DNA from: Cetobacterium sp. 2A
GTDB taxonomy: Bacteria > Fusobacteriota > Fusobacteriia > Fusobacteriales > Fusobacteriaceae
DNA: 64,000 nt
Assembly (NCBI RefSeq): GCF_014250685.1
Contig: NZ_JACFAJ010000006.1
Coordinates: 372,001 to 436,000, forward strand
Direction of reading: 5' to 3'
Part shown: positions 26,505 to 35,942 of the stretch, one piece after another
Position numbering within the stretch: position 1 is the stretch's first letter
Layout of the letters: each line of letters starts with the position of its first letter
Notes under the pieces: generated by a model
Database searches by the model: none
What the model saw: the letters and a program-made list of their open reading frames with translations, nothing else
Told to the model about the DNA's origin: nothing
Made by a program: the position numbers and the translations under genes

Positions 26505-27317
26505 TTAATCATCTCCTATACCTATTCTTATGTATTCTTCTTTAATCCTATTTAAGAGAGTTAATGCGTCACCATTTTCATCTAAATATTCGTATTTTTC
26601 TCTCTCTTTGATTGATGTATTCCTTAGCATGTTAGGTGAAATCTCTCTCTCTATTCCTGCCTTTTTCCCAGCTACTAAAAATCTTGCTCTAAAATTTTGT
26701 CTTGAAAGTCCATAAAAAATATAGTCACTGCTTCCAGATATTAAATTTTCTCTATCTTCTTCTATAAATTTATTTATTTCTCCCGATAACTCTTCAGATA
26801 ACTCCATCAGTACCATTTTCCCATTTTTTATTATAGAAAAATACTCGTAGTTATATTTTTCTAAATCAGAAATTTTCATTTCTAAAACTTCGGCAATCTG
26901 GACACCTATATCTGTCAAAATTTTAATTATTAATTTATCTCTTCTACCTTTTGAATTTTTTTCACATGCATCTGAAATAGCTTTTATTTCTCCAAATTCT
27001 AAAACTTCTGGAATTTTTTCTCCACTTCTAACAAGTGTGATTCTCTCCATAGGTAAAACATCTATTATATTTTTCTTTAGTAAATATTTATAAAATCCTT
27101 TCACTGAGCTATATTTTCTAAATACAGAATTTTCTTGATACTTAGTTCTTAAAAATTTTATATACTCTAATATATCATCTTCTTGTACATTCTCCTCTTC
27201 TTTTCCATTTAAAAAATTTTTAAAATCTTCTAAATCCACTCTATACATTTCTTCAGTGGCAGAAGAGATAATCCCTGAAGCTTTTGATTTTTCTAGAAAT
27301 TCATTAAAAAAATTCAT
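26505..27317 (-). CDS. Tyrosine-recombinase-fold protein with degenerate active site (XerC/D-like)
   Basis: 270 residues from ATG 27315-27317 (GGAG five bases ahead). The N-terminal SAM-like core-binding domain (SATEEMYRVDLEDFKNFL ... SSVKGFYKYLLKKNII) and a catalytic-fold domain are present. Of the usual R-K-H-R-H-Y set, box-I Arg is Gln140 (GVQIAEVL for GLRISEL), the H-x-x-R motif reads SPNMLRN (Asn229, Arg232 kept, Asn233), the final H/W region is not recognisable, and only Lys in NGKMV and a possible Tyr262 remain. Strand cleavage is therefore unlikely; a DNA-binding or structural role is an inference. It sits between recN and era, not near a mobile element. Confidence 0.85.
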   Translation of the reverse strand: MNFFNEFLEKSKASGIISSATEEMYRVDLEDFKNFLNGKEEENVQEDDILEYIKFLRTKYQENSVFRKYSSVKGFYKYLLKKNIIDVLPMERITLVRSGEKIPEVLEFGEIKAISDACEKNSKGRRDKLIIKILTDIGVQIAEVLEMKISDLEKYNYEYFSIIKNGKMVLMELSEELSGEINKFIEEDRENLISGSSDYIFYGLSRQNFRARFLVAGKKAGIEREISPNMLRNTSIKEREKYEYLDENGDALTLLNRIKEEYIRIGIGDD

Positions 27318-27319
27318 AT

Positions 27320-28981
27320 TCACTCCTCATTTAAGAGTTCTTTAGCATGTTTTAATACAGCTGGTGAAATATTTTTCCCTGCCATCATACGAGCTATCTC
27401 TTGAACTCTCTCCTCTGAATTAAGTTTTTTTACAGTAGTTTCTGTTCTTCCATCTACTATATTTTTTTCAATATAAAACTGTTCATGAGCTTTAGACGCT
27501 ATTGCTGGTGAATGAGTTATACTCATAACTTGAGTTGTGTTTCCTATCTCTCTCAATTTAGTAGCAATTTTTCTCACTGTTTCTCCACCAACACCAGTAT
27601 CTATTTCATCAAATATCAATATAGGTATATTATCTACTTTCGAAAATATTACTTTCAAGGCCAGCATTATTCTACTAACCTCTCCTCCAGATGCTATTTT
27701 TGAAAGCGATTTTAAATCCTGACCAATATTTGTTGAAATTAAGAATTCAACATTATCTGACCCTTCAGCTCCCATAGTTTCTAAAGGTAAAAATTTTATT
27801 TTAAATTTAACATCGTTCATATTTAAAAGTTTCAACTCATTTTCTAAGTTTTTTTCAATTTCTAAACTTTTAATTTTTCTAAACTTTGTCAACTCATCTG
27901 CAAATGACCAGTATAGTTGTTCTAAGTCAATTTTTTCCTTAATCAATTTTTTTATCTCAAAATTGTTCTCGTCTAAAAATTTTATTTTTTCTGATATATC
28001 ATTTTTATAATCTAAAATATCTGATATATCTGATCCATACTTTACCTTCAGTCTATTTATTGAATCTAGTCTTGATATTACAGATTCTAATTTCTTTTCA
28101 TCCACATCAATATCATCATTTAACTCTGATATTGAATCTGAACATTCCTGTAAATCATAATATATTTTATCTAGTTTTTCAGAAATTTCTTGAAATTCTT
28201 TTCCATATTTTGAAATAACTTCTAAATTTTTACGACTATTATATATAATCGATAAAGCATTTATCTCTCCGTCTTTCAAAAATGATTCTGTAGATATAAG
28301 TTTTTCCTTAATTTTTCCAGCATTAAAAAGTTTCTTATACTCCTCTTCTAACTTTTCATCCTCTTTTAAAATTGGATTTACCTTTTCTAACTCATCCAAT
28401 TGAAATTCATAAAACTCTTTTTTTTGAAGAGTTTCTTTTCTTTCTTTTTCAATATTTTTTATTTTTTTATTAATATCAAAATACTTTTTATAAACTGTCG
28501 CTAATTTTTCTTTTAATTCGTTCCCAGATTCTCCCAAAAACTTATCTAAAAGTTTTATATGATTATTCTTATTTAAAAGCATTTGATGAGAGTGTTGTCC
28601 CACTATATCAACCAAGGTTCCCATAATCTCTTTTAAACTAGAAATAGGAACTCTCACGTTATTTACAAAGGCTTTTCCTTTACCATTTTTATCCAAATAT
28701 CTTCTAACAATAACTTCATTGTCCGTTGTTTCAATCCCTAGTTTTTTTAACTCATTTTCTTGTTCCTGATTAATTCCAAAAACTCCTTGAGCTAGAAGAG
28801 TTACTTCTCCGTCTCTTACCATCTCTGAACTAGATTTCTCTCCAATCAAAAGATTTATTCCACTTAAAATAATTGATTTTCCCGCTCCAGTTTCTCCAGT
28901 AAGAACCACAAGCCCACCATCAAACTCTAAATCTAAACTTTTTATAATAGCTAGATTTTCTATTTTAAGTTCTTTTAACAT
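27320..28981 (-). CDS. recN: DNA repair protein RecN
   Basis: SMC-like ATPase that gathers double-strand breaks. The 553-residue chain has Walker A GETGAGKS at about residue 30, long coiled coils (about 150-370), QHSHQMLL, the ABC signature ASGGEVSRIMLALK and Walker B PILIFDEIDTGVGG. Length is normal. It overlaps nadK by 7 bp upstream and touches the Xer-like gene downstream. nadK-recN neighbourhoods are common in bacteria. Confidence 0.96.
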   Translation of the reverse strand: MLKELKIENLAIIKSLDLEFDGGLVVLTGETGAGKSIILSGINLLIGEKSSSEMVRDGEVTLLAQGVFGINQEQENELKKLGIETTDNEVIVRRYLDKNGKGKAFVNNVRVPISSLKEIMGTLVDIVGQHSHQMLLNKNNHIKLLDKFLGESGNELKEKLATVYKKYFDINKKIKNIEKERKETLQKKEFYEFQLDELEKVNPILKEDEKLEEEYKKLFNAGKIKEKLISTESFLKDGEINALSIIYNSRKNLEVISKYGKEFQEISEKLDKIYYDLQECSDSISELNDDIDVDEKKLESVISRLDSINRLKVKYGSDISDILDYKNDISEKIKFLDENNFEIKKLIKEKIDLEQLYWSFADELTKFRKIKSLEIEKNLENELKLLNMNDVKFKIKFLPLETMGAEGSDNVEFLISTNIGQDLKSLSKIASGGEVSRIMLALKVIFSKVDNIPILIFDEIDTGVGGETVRKIATKLREIGNTTQVMSITHSPAIASKAHEQFYIEKNIVDGRTETTVKKLNSEERVQEIARMMAGKNISPAVLKHAKELLNEE

Positions 28982-29772
28982 AAATTATCTCCCCACTTTA
29001 ACTTTTCTCTTAAAATATTATAGTAGTTTCTTCCTTTAGGCAAAATTAATTTTAATTTAAAATCTGAATAACTTATTTCTACTTTATCTCCAACACTTAA
29101 CTTTCCAGACCCTTCTCCATCTATCACTAAATAACCTTCTCTATTGTCTTTTAGCTCAATATAAATTTTCTCGTTTCCATCTAGTACTATTGGTCTATTT
29201 GTTAAGTTATGTGGTGCTATGGGAGTTAGAATCATTGCTTTTAAGGTTGGCATAACTATTGGTCCACCTGCTGATAAAGAATAAGCTGTTGATCCAGTTG
29301 GAGTTGAAACTATTAAGCCATCAGCCTTATAATCATTTATATATCCATTTTCAGAATCAACTGATACCTTAAGAATCTTTTCCATAACTCCTCCTTTTGA
29401 TATCATAACTTCATTTAGAGCATCGTAGGATTTCCCTTGGTAAACTACTTTTAAAAAAGATCTCTCTTCTATTTTATATTCACCTTTTAGATACATATCA
29501 AAAGTTTCAAAGGCTTCACTGGCTTTAATTTCAGTTAAAAATCCTAAAGCTCCAGCATTTATTGCCATTACCACTGCATTGCTATGTATTATTTTTTTAG
29601 AAGCTCTTAAAAGAGTTCCGTCCCCTCCTATTACAACTACAAAATCAGCTTTAGAAATTTCTGAAACATCCACAATCTTAACTGCTTTAGCTTCAAAATA
29701 TTTTAAAGTATTTTTGTAAATTGCAACTGCTCCTACTTTATCTTCATTGTGTATTATGCAACCTATTTTCAT
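28975..29772 (-). CDS. nadK: NAD kinase
   Basis: Phosphorylates NAD to NADP. The 265-residue protein has the GGDGT motif (VVIGGDGTLLRASK), the second conserved block GLIVSTPTGSTAYSLSAGGPIV and PIAPHNLTNRPIV. I chose ATG 29770-29772 with GGAGGAG ahead; the longer form would start in the envC end region. It overlaps recN by 7 bp. Confidence 0.95.
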   Translation of the reverse strand: MKIGCIIHNEDKVGAVAIYKNTLKYFEAKAVKIVDVSEISKADFVVVIGGDGTLLRASKKIIHSNAVVMAINAGALGFLTEIKASEAFETFDMYLKGEYKIEERSFLKVVYQGKSYDALNEVMISKGGVMEKILKVSVDSENGYINDYKADGLIVSTPTGSTAYSLSAGGPIVMPTLKAMILTPIAPHNLTNRPIVLDGNEKIYIELKDNREGYLVIDGEGSGKLSVGDKVEISYSDFKLKLILPKGRNYYNILREKLKWGDNLC

Positions 29773-29786
29773 AACTCCTCCAATCA

Positions 29787-30878
29787 TTAAAACAACTGCT
29801 CTGGATTTATAGGTTTTAGCTTAAATCTAACTTCATAGTATAATTTTGGTTCTCCATCTGTTGTGAGTCCTAAAACTCCTATATTTTGGCCTTTTTTAAC
29901 CTCTTGATTTAATCTTACATCTGTAGAGATTAAGTTTCCATATACTCCAATAGTATTATATCCATAATCTATCATAACAACATTATTAAGCCCTTGAAAT
30001 CTATCAGCATAAATAACTTTTCCATTTGTCGCTGCACATACTTTTGAACCCATTCTTGCTAAAATCTCTATACCATTACTTATAACTTCACCCTGTTTTT
30101 TTTGTTTAAACTTTACAACTACTTTTCCATCAACAGGTCTTTTTAATCTTCCAATTTTTAAAAGAGCAGCGTCTAATTTTACATTACTAACTGATTTTGC
30201 CCTTGCTTTAATTATCTTCTCTATCTCTTGTTCCGTTCTTTTCTTCTCTAGTTGTAATTTACCTATTGTTTTAACATGAGTTACTTTTTCATTGTTTAAT
30301 CTCTTTATAAGTGAATTTTTTTCTGAGACTTTTCTTTCTATAGATCTTTTATTGGTATCCATTTTATTCTGAAGATTTCTAAGCTTTTGTCTTTCTTTTT
30401 CTATATCTCCTTTTACTTTTTGGATATCTTTTGTGACTACTTTTATATGCTCCATTTTTTCTAAATCACCATAGAGCATTCTAGAGAACTCTCTTTTCAT
30501 TATTGATTCTCTTTCTAAAGTTACATCTAAATCTATTTTTCTATTCCAAGCTAAAATTTTAGCCTGATATTCCATTTGCTTTCTTTCTAATTCTTTTGAA
30601 CTTACTTTTAAATTACTACTTCCATAGTCTATATTTCTATTTACTATTCTTATCTCGTCTTTTATTCTTTCTATATCTTTTTCTATTTCTTTTATATCAT
30701 TTTCTATCGAAGATATCTGTTTTGAAATTTTTACTTTTTCTGAATCTATTGTTAGTATTCTAGTGTTTTTTTTCTCTATTTGAGAATCTATCTTTTTCAT
30801 TTTATTTTTCAATGTATCTATAGAGGTTGAATATGCTAAACTGCTAAAAACCAGCATAAATAATACAATTTTTTTCAT
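29787..30878 (-). CDS. envC: EnvC-like murein hydrolase activator (degenerate LytM)
   Basis: 363 residues: signal peptide (MKKIVLFMLVFSSLAYS), a long coiled coil (about 20-235) and a C-terminal LytM/M23 fold (RPVDGKVVVKFKQKKQ to the end). The zinc ligands of active M23 enzymes are replaced: the H-x-G-I-D-I motif reads SNGIEIL, V-Y-G-H-L reads VYGNL and L-H-F-E reads LYYEV. So, like EnvC, it should activate other peptidoglycan hydrolases rather than cut. It overlaps ftsX by 4 bp, matching the FtsX-EnvC partnership; ftsX and envC have been linked to cell division and biofilm in Fusobacterium nucleatum. Confidence 0.9.
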   Translation of the reverse strand: MKKIVLFMLVFSSLAYSTSIDTLKNKMKKIDSQIEKKNTRILTIDSEKVKISKQISSIENDIKEIEKDIERIKDEIRIVNRNIDYGSSNLKVSSKELERKQMEYQAKILAWNRKIDLDVTLERESIMKREFSRMLYGDLEKMEHIKVVTKDIQKVKGDIEKERQKLRNLQNKMDTNKRSIERKVSEKNSLIKRLNNEKVTHVKTIGKLQLEKKRTEQEIEKIIKARAKSVSNVKLDAALLKIGRLKRPVDGKVVVKFKQKKQGEVISNGIEILARMGSKVCAATNGKVIYADRFQGLNNVVMIDYGYNTIGVYGNLISTDVRLNQEVKKGQNIGVLGLTTDGEPKLYYEVRFKLKPINPEQLF

Positions 30879-31681
30879 AATTTTCCCTCTCTATTTTTTT
30901 GTATAATAGAGGGAGATAACCAAACAAAAATATTAAAAAATATAATTATGATAGATATAATAAATACCATTTGATGAAAACTCATTAAACTTAAATTTGG
31001 AACAAGATCTAATAAGGCTTTTCTAAAAATAATATATAAATTAAAAAATAATAAACTTCCCATTATCGATGCTCCCATAAATGGAAAAAGATTTATATTT
31101 TGAGCTCTCTTATAATTTCTAGCATTCCCAGGATTTGTTATCGTAAGTCTTAAGTAATCAGTTATAGTTCCACCACTAAATATTAAATATATCATTAAAA
31201 CCACTGCTATATCTGTTCCTAAAATAAATATAGAAAATGTATTAATTCCCTTTATTCTTCTTTTAGTATTCTCAATATGATTACTATCTAAAAATATTTC
31301 TTTTACTCCATTTTCATTATCTAATAATTCCTGGATCTTTTCAATGTCATCAGTGTCATTGAAAGATACTAGCAAAGAATTAGGAAGAGGGTTATCTCTA
31401 TTTGAAATAACTATCCCTAGTTCCTTTTGAAGATTTCTGAAAGCCTCTTCTTTAGTAATAAATCTAACTGCTTTTACTTCTGGTTGTAAAAGTAATTTAT
31501 TTTCTAGTTTATTAATATTTTCTTCTGATAAATCATTTTTCAATTCTACTGTAAAAAAATAATTATCTTTCAATTTAGAAGCTATAAAAGAGCTATTGAG
31601 AATGATTGCTGTTAAAAAATTTAGAAGAAAAAAGGAGATTAACAATGTTATAAAGGATTTTTTTACACCTATATTACGCAT
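30875..31681 (-). CDS. ftsX: FtsX-like cell-division membrane protein
   Basis: 268 residues with FtsX topology: an N-terminal transmembrane helix (about 8-30), an extracytoplasmic domain of ~125 residues (FFTVELKNDLSEENI ... VKAVRFITKEEAFRNLQKELG, the usual FtsX pattern), then three helices near 150-170, 200-220 and 235-260. FtsX relays FtsE ATPase action to EnvC across the membrane. Unusually, ftsE is not adjacent: the upstream neighbour is transketolase. The gene is first in ftsX-envC-nadK-recN-xer-era. Confidence 0.9.
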   Translation of the reverse strand: MRNIGVKKSFITLLISFFLLNFLTAIILNSSFIASKLKDNYFFTVELKNDLSEENINKLENKLLLQPEVKAVRFITKEEAFRNLQKELGIVISNRDNPLPNSLLVSFNDTDDIEKIQELLDNENGVKEIFLDSNHIENTKRRIKGINTFSIFILGTDIAVVLMIYLIFSGGTITDYLRLTITNPGNARNYKRAQNINLFPFMGASIMGSLLFFNLYIIFRKALLDLVPNLSLMSFHQMVFIISIIIIFFNIFVWLSPSIIQKNREGKL

Positions 31682-31720
31682 TATATCTCCTCCTAAATTT
31701 TAAATATTTAAAATATAAAT

Positions 31721-31749
31721 ATAGAGGCTGAAGTATCCTTCGCCTCTAT
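31721..31749 (-). terminator. Imperfect hairpin between transketolase and ftsX
   Basis: ATAGAGGC and GCCTCTAT pair, with an inner GAAG/CTTC extension and one bulged base. The following U content is low (AUUUAUAUUUUA), so termination may be partial. Confidence 0.55.
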
Positions 31750-31758
31750 ACAAAGTAA

Positions 31759-32688
31759 TTAAAGATTTTCTTTTACAACAGAGATTATTTTCTCACTAGT
31801 TAATTCATATTTCTCTAAAAGCTCTTCAGCTTTTCCACTTTGACCAAATTTATCATAAATTCCAATTTTCTTAACTAAAGTTGGATGAACTTCTGATAAA
31901 AATTCAGATACTGCTGATCCAAGTCCACCTATTACAGAGTGCTCTTCAGCTGTAACTATAAATTTAGTTTCTTTTGCTGCATTTAAGATAGTTTCTCCAT
32001 CTAATGGCTTAATAGTTCCAACATTTAAAACTCTTGCTGAAATTCCTTCAAGAGCTAGCTTCTCAGCTGCTTCTATAGCCTTTGCAACCATAAGTCCTGT
32101 TGCAGCTATAGTAACGTCTGTTCCCTCTTTAACTGTGTTTATTATTCCAATTTGGAAATCATAATCTTTCTCATCAAATAATACAGGCACATCTAGTCTT
32201 CCCATTCTTAAATATACTGGTCCCTCATATTCTGCTGCTGCAAATACCATCTTTTTAGTTTCAACAGCATCAGCTGGAGATAAAACAACCATTCCTGGAA
32301 TACTTCTCATAAGTGAGATATCTTCGATTGATTGGTGTGATCCTCCGTCTTCTCCTACAGATATTCCTGCATGAGTTGGAGCTATTTTTACATTTAATTT
32401 AGGATAAGCAACTGTATTTCTGATTTGCTCAAATGCTCTTCCTGCTGCAAACATTGCAAAAGTAGAAGCAAATGGAATTTTTCCACATGTAGCAAGCCCT
32501 GCTGCTGTTCCAACTAAATCAGCTTCAGCTATTCCTACATTTATATGTCTATTTGGAAATTTTTCTTGAAATAAGTTTGTTTTTGTAGATTTTGTTAAAT
32601 CTGCATCTAATACTACTATATTCTCATTAATTAGTCCAAGCTCTACTAGAGCTTCTCCGTAAGCTTGTCTCGTTGATTTCTTAGCCAT
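31759..32688 (-). CDS. Transketolase, C-terminal subunit
   Basis: 309 residues covering the pyrimidine-binding and C-terminal domains of a transketolase split in two. KKSTRQAYGEALVELG, VVLDADLTKSTKT, FPNRHINVGIAEADLVGTAAGLA, APTHAGISVGEDGGSHQSIEDI and the C-terminal TAEEHSVIGGLGSAVSE are clear. It starts 24 bp after the N-terminal subunit. Split transketolases are common in anaerobes and archaea. Confidence 0.94.
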   Translation of the reverse strand: MAKKSTRQAYGEALVELGLINENIVVLDADLTKSTKTNLFQEKFPNRHINVGIAEADLVGTAAGLATCGKIPFASTFAMFAAGRAFEQIRNTVAYPKLNVKIAPTHAGISVGEDGGSHQSIEDISLMRSIPGMVVLSPADAVETKKMVFAAAEYEGPVYLRMGRLDVPVLFDEKDYDFQIGIINTVKEGTDVTIAATGLMVAKAIEAAEKLALEGISARVLNVGTIKPLDGETILNAAKETKFIVTAEEHSVIGGLGSAVSEFLSEVHPTLVKKIGIYDKFGQSGKAEELLEKYELTSEKIISVVKENL

Positions 32689-32712
32689 TTTGTCCGTTAC
32701 CTCCAGGAATTA

Positions 32713-33540
32713 TTATATTTCAGATACCTTTTCTAATTCTTTTATAGCTCTTTCTGTCTCTTCAGCTGTTGGTGCAACACCGTGGAATCCACATACGTTT
32801 TCCATAAATGAAACTCCTTTTCCTTTTACTGTTTTTGCAATTATAACAGTTGGTTGTCCCTTAACTTTCTTAGCCTTGTCTAAAGCAGATAAAATTTCTT
32901 CAAGGTTATGTCCATCTATAACTAATACATTCCATCCGAAAGCTTCCCATTTTTTATCTAAAGGTTCTACTCCTTTAACTAGGTCTACATTTCCATCTAT
33001 TTGAAGATTATTTGAATCAATAAATGCACAAACACTATCAAGTTTATGATGAGCTGCTGTCATAGCTGCTTCCCATATTTGACCTTCTTGCATTTCTCCA
33101 TCTCCCATAAGAACATAAGTTCTATATGATTCTCCAGACATTCTTGCTGATAAAGCCATTCCATTAGCTACCGATAAACCTTGTCCTAAAGATCCTGTTG
33201 AAATCTCTATTCCTGGAAGTTTTCTCATATCTGGATGCCCTTGTAATGGTGAACCATATTGTCTAAGAGTTTTTAAAAGCTCTCTGTCAAAATAACCTCT
33301 TTCTGCTAACGCTGCATATAATACAGGTGCTGCATGTCCTTTCGATAATACGAATCTATCTCTTCCTACCATTTTAGGATTTTTAGGATCAATATTCATT
33401 TCACTGAAATAAAGTGCAGTAACTATATCTGCCGCTGATAAAGATCCTCCTGGATGTCCTGATTTTGAAGTACAGATCATCTGAACTATGTCTTTTCTTA
33501 TTGTGTTGGCTTTTTTTTCTAGAAGATTGATATCTTTCAT
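32713..33540 (-). CDS. Transketolase, N-terminal (ThDP-binding) subunit
   Basis: 275 residues. It has the substrate-side SKSGHPGGSLSAADI, RDRFVLSKGHAAPVLYA, GSLGQGLSVANGMAL and the thiamine-diphosphate motif GDGEMQEGQIWEAAM ... DSNNLQ. It needs the downstream subunit to make the active site. Has its own promoter upstream. Confidence 0.95.
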   Translation of the reverse strand: MKDINLLEKKANTIRKDIVQMICTSKSGHPGGSLSAADIVTALYFSEMNIDPKNPKMVGRDRFVLSKGHAAPVLYAALAERGYFDRELLKTLRQYGSPLQGHPDMRKLPGIEISTGSLGQGLSVANGMALSARMSGESYRTYVLMGDGEMQEGQIWEAAMTAAHHKLDSVCAFIDSNNLQIDGNVDLVKGVEPLDKKWEAFGWNVLVIDGHNLEEILSALDKAKKVKGQPTVIIAKTVKGKGVSFMENVCGFHGVAPTAEETERAIKELEKVSEI

Positions 33541-33575
33541 TATTTTCTCCTTTCGATGCTTAGTAGTCTGCCTAA

Positions 33576-33605
33576 ATTATATTATTTTATTTGCTATATT
33601 GTCAA
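33576..33605 (-). promoter_or_regulatory. Transketolase promoter
   Basis: TTGACA (33600-33605), 18-bp spacer, TATAAT (33576-33581) on the minus strand, ~35 bp ahead of the N-subunit start codon. Confidence 0.85.
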
Positions 33606-33611
33606 GAAAAG

Positions 33612-34220
33612 CTATTTTTTTAATGTTTTATAATACTTCATTCCTAATTCTGTTGCGTTTTTAGCCCCTGTTTGCAGATAAGTTGATACAGAATCATATT
33701 TTATAGCCCCAAAAATTATAAATATTAGACTATATGCTATGAATGGCCTAAAGAATTTATTCTCTTTTTTTAAATTTTTCATCAAAGAAAAAACTCCCAA
33801 GCAAAATAAATATATAAATTCCATAACACCCTCTGTATAGCTAACAACTATAAAAAGAGTTCCAATTATAAATATTACAAATAAACTTTTCGTTAATTTA
33901 GGAGAAAGAGACAATCCCATTATAGGTACCTTTAAAAGTGCTCCTCCACCCCATCCCTTTGGAAATAGATCAAAAATAAAATGAATTGCCATAGCCAAAG
34001 AAAATCCCATTATGAAATATCTAAAAGTGTGGCTTTTTTCACCTTCATACAATTTCATAAGTATAAATATTACAAGAGGGCTATGAGTTAATATATTTCT
34101 ATGTTTCAATCCCATTTTAAAATCCCAATCAGGAAACTTTATTCCAACTATATATGCTGTCAAAGAAACTAAAATCCCTGCCATGCTCATTTCATCTAAA
34201 ATTTTTAGCAATAGTTCCAT
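33612..34220 (-). CDS. Integral membrane protein, YdjM-like metal-dependent hydrolase family
   Basis: 202 residues with about five membrane segments. The signature GIKFPDWDFKMGLKHRNILTHS near residue 30-50 and MAIHFIFDLFPKGWGGG near residue 78-95 matches the YdjM/DUF457 group of membrane-bound metal-dependent hydrolases, in which Asp and His residues bind metal. The substrate of the family is not known to me. It lies alone between tuf (terminator upstream) and transketolase. Confidence 0.72.
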   Translation of the reverse strand: MELLLKILDEMSMAGILVSLTAYIVGIKFPDWDFKMGLKHRNILTHSPLVIFILMKLYEGEKSHTFRYFIMGFSLAMAIHFIFDLFPKGWGGGALLKVPIMGLSLSPKLTKSLFVIFIIGTLFIVVSYTEGVMEFIYLFCLGVFSLMKNLKKENKFFRPFIAYSLIFIIFGAIKYDSVSTYLQTGAKNATELGMKYYKTLKK

Positions 34221-34239
34221 ATTTTCTCTCCTTTAGAAT

Positions 34240-34270
34240 AAAAAAAAGAGCAGACACAGTCTGCTCTTTT
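34240..34270. terminator. Terminator after tuf
   Basis: AAAAGAGCAGAC and GTCTGCTCTTTT form a 12-bp stem with a 3-nt loop, with A-rich flank on the left (a U-run on minus). It ends the tRNA-tuf operon. Confidence 0.92.
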
Positions 34271-34284
34271 CCTTTTAGAAAGAA

Positions 34285-35469
34285 TTACTTAGTAATTTCT
34301 GCAACAACTCCAGAAGCTACTGTTCTTCCTCCCTCTCTGATTGCGAATCTTAATCCAGGTTCCATTGCGATTGGGTGGATTAACTCTACAGTCATCTCTA
34401 TGTTATCTCCTGGCATTACCATTTCTACTCCCTCAGGTAGATTGATTGCTCCAGTTATATCTGTAGTTCTGAAGTAGAACTGAGGTCTGTATCCTGAGAA
34501 GAATGGAGTGTGTCTTCCTCCCTCTTCCTTAGTTAATACGTATACCTCTGATTTGAATCCTGTATGTGGTAAGATTGATCCAGGTTTAGCTAATACTTGA
34601 CCTCTTTCAACGTCTTCTTTCTTGATTCCTCTTAATAGAGCTCCAACGTTATCTCCAGCTTGACCTTGATCAAGAAGTTTTCTAAACATTTCTACTCCAG
34701 TACAAGTTGATTTGATTGTTGGTTTAATTCCTATTATCTCAACTTCTTCTCCAACTTTAACTATTCCTCTTTCTACTCTTCCAGTAACTACTGTTCCTCT
34801 TCCAGTTATCGTGAATACATCCTCGATTGGCATTAGGAATGGTTGGTCTACTGCTCTTGCAGGTGTTGGAATGTAAGAATCTACTTGGTTCATTAGATCC
34901 TTAATTTTTTCTACCCATTTCTCTTCTCCGTTCATTGCACCTAAAGAAGATCCCATTATTACTGGTACTTCGTCCCCTGGGAATCCGTACTCTGTTAATA
35001 ACTCTCTTACTTCCATTTCTACTAACTCTAGTAATTCCTCATCGTCTACCATATCTGATTTGTTTAGGTATACTATGATGTATGGAACTCCAACCTGTCT
35101 TGATAGTAAGATATGCTCTCTTGTTTGAGGCATTGGACCATCAGCTGCTGAAACTACTAATATAGCTCCATCCATTTGTGCTGCTCCTGTTATCATGTTC
35201 TTAACGTAGTCAGCATGTCCTGGACAATCTACGTGAGCGTAGTGTCTTTCTAATGTTTCATACTCTATATGAGCAGTATTGATTGTGATTCCTCTTTCTC
35301 TCTCTTCTGGAGCAGCATCGATGTTTGCGAAATCTACTCTTTTAGCTAGTCCCATATCTGCTAGAACTTTAGATATTGCTGCTGTAGTTGTTGTTTTTCC
35401 ATGGTCAACGTGCCCTATTGTTCCAATGTTAACGTGGGGCTTGCTTCTTTCAAATTTTTCTTTTGCCAT
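34285..35469 (-). CDS. tuf: Elongation factor Tu
   Basis: 394 residues with [14 protein letters not shown] (G1), [15 protein letters not shown] (G3), NKSD (G4) and the well-known EF-Tu domains 2 and 3. Carries aminoacyl-tRNA to the ribosome. Codon use is strongly biased, as for a highly expressed gene. It follows tRNA-Thr, tRNA-Glu and tRNA-Tyr in one probable operon, a classic tRNA-tufB arrangement. Start behind GAGGAGGAG. Confidence 0.98.
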   Translation of the reverse strand: MAKEKFERSKPHVNIGTIGHVDHGKTTTTAAISKVLADMGLAKRVDFANIDAAPEERERGITINTAHIEYETLERHYAHVDCPGHADYVKNMITGAAQMDGAILVVSAADGPMPQTREHILLSRQVGVPYIIVYLNKSDMVDDEELLELVEMEVRELLTEYGFPGDEVPVIMGSSLGAMNGEEKWVEKIKDLMNQVDSYIPTPARAVDQPFLMPIEDVFTITGRGTVVTGRVERGIVKVGEEVEIIGIKPTIKSTCTGVEMFRKLLDQGQAGDNVGALLRGIKKEDVERGQVLAKPGSILPHTGFKSEVYVLTKEEGGRHTPFFSGYRPQFYFRTTDITGAINLPEGVEMVMPGDNIEMTVELIHPIAMEPGLRFAIREGGRTVASGVVAEITK

Positions 35470-35571
35470 TTAAATTCTCCTCCTCATGAGTTATATATTA
35501 ATTTTAATTTTGCCTTGATTAAAAAAAAATCCACACATTCCTAAATGTACCTAGGTTAAGTGTAGTAAAAG

Positions 35572-35656
35572 TGGTGGTGAGAGAAGGATTCGAACCTTCG
35601 AAGGCAGAGCCGTCAGATTTACAGTCTGATCCCTTTGGCCGCTCGGGAACCTCACC
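35572..35656 (-). tRNA. tRNA-Tyr (GTA)
   Basis: 85-nt class II tRNA with a long variable arm, CCA encoded. The acceptor GGTGAGG pairs with TCTCACC, the anticodon loop CTGTAAA carries GUA and the T-loop is TTCGAAT. Confidence 0.95.
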
Positions 35657-35670
35657 ATATTTTGTTGTTT

Positions 35671-35745
35671 TGGTACCCCGTAGGGGAATCGAACCCCTGT
35701 TTATAGAGTGAAAATCTATTGTCCTAACCGTTGAACGAACGGGGC
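35671..35745 (-). tRNA. tRNA-Glu (TTC)
   Basis: 75 nt including encoded CCA. The acceptor GCCCCGT pairs with ACGGGGT; anticodon loop TTTTCAC carries UUC; T-loop TTCGATT. Confidence 0.95.
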
Positions 35746-35752
35746 AAATGTA

Positions 35753-35828
<76 letters not shown>

Positions 35829-35845
35829 GTCCTTTTTACATAATA

Positions 35846-35874
35846 ATTATATTACAATTTCTAAAAATTGTCAA
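35846..35874 (-). promoter_or_regulatory. tRNA-tuf operon promoter
   Basis: Consensus TTGACA (35869-35874), 17-bp spacer, consensus TATAAT (35846-35851) on the minus strand, 18 bp before tRNA-Thr. As strong as expected for stable RNA. Confidence 0.92.
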
Positions 35875-35942
35875 TAGTTTTTTTTATTTTTTTTTATTTT
35901 TTTTTAAAAGGAATTGAAAGACATAAGATGTATAATATGTTC

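Noticed and set aside
26505..27317. Mobile element integrase or prophage end
   Set aside because: No cargo, attachment repeats or tRNA target nearby; the gene is in a conserved repair/assembly operon and its active site is degenerate.
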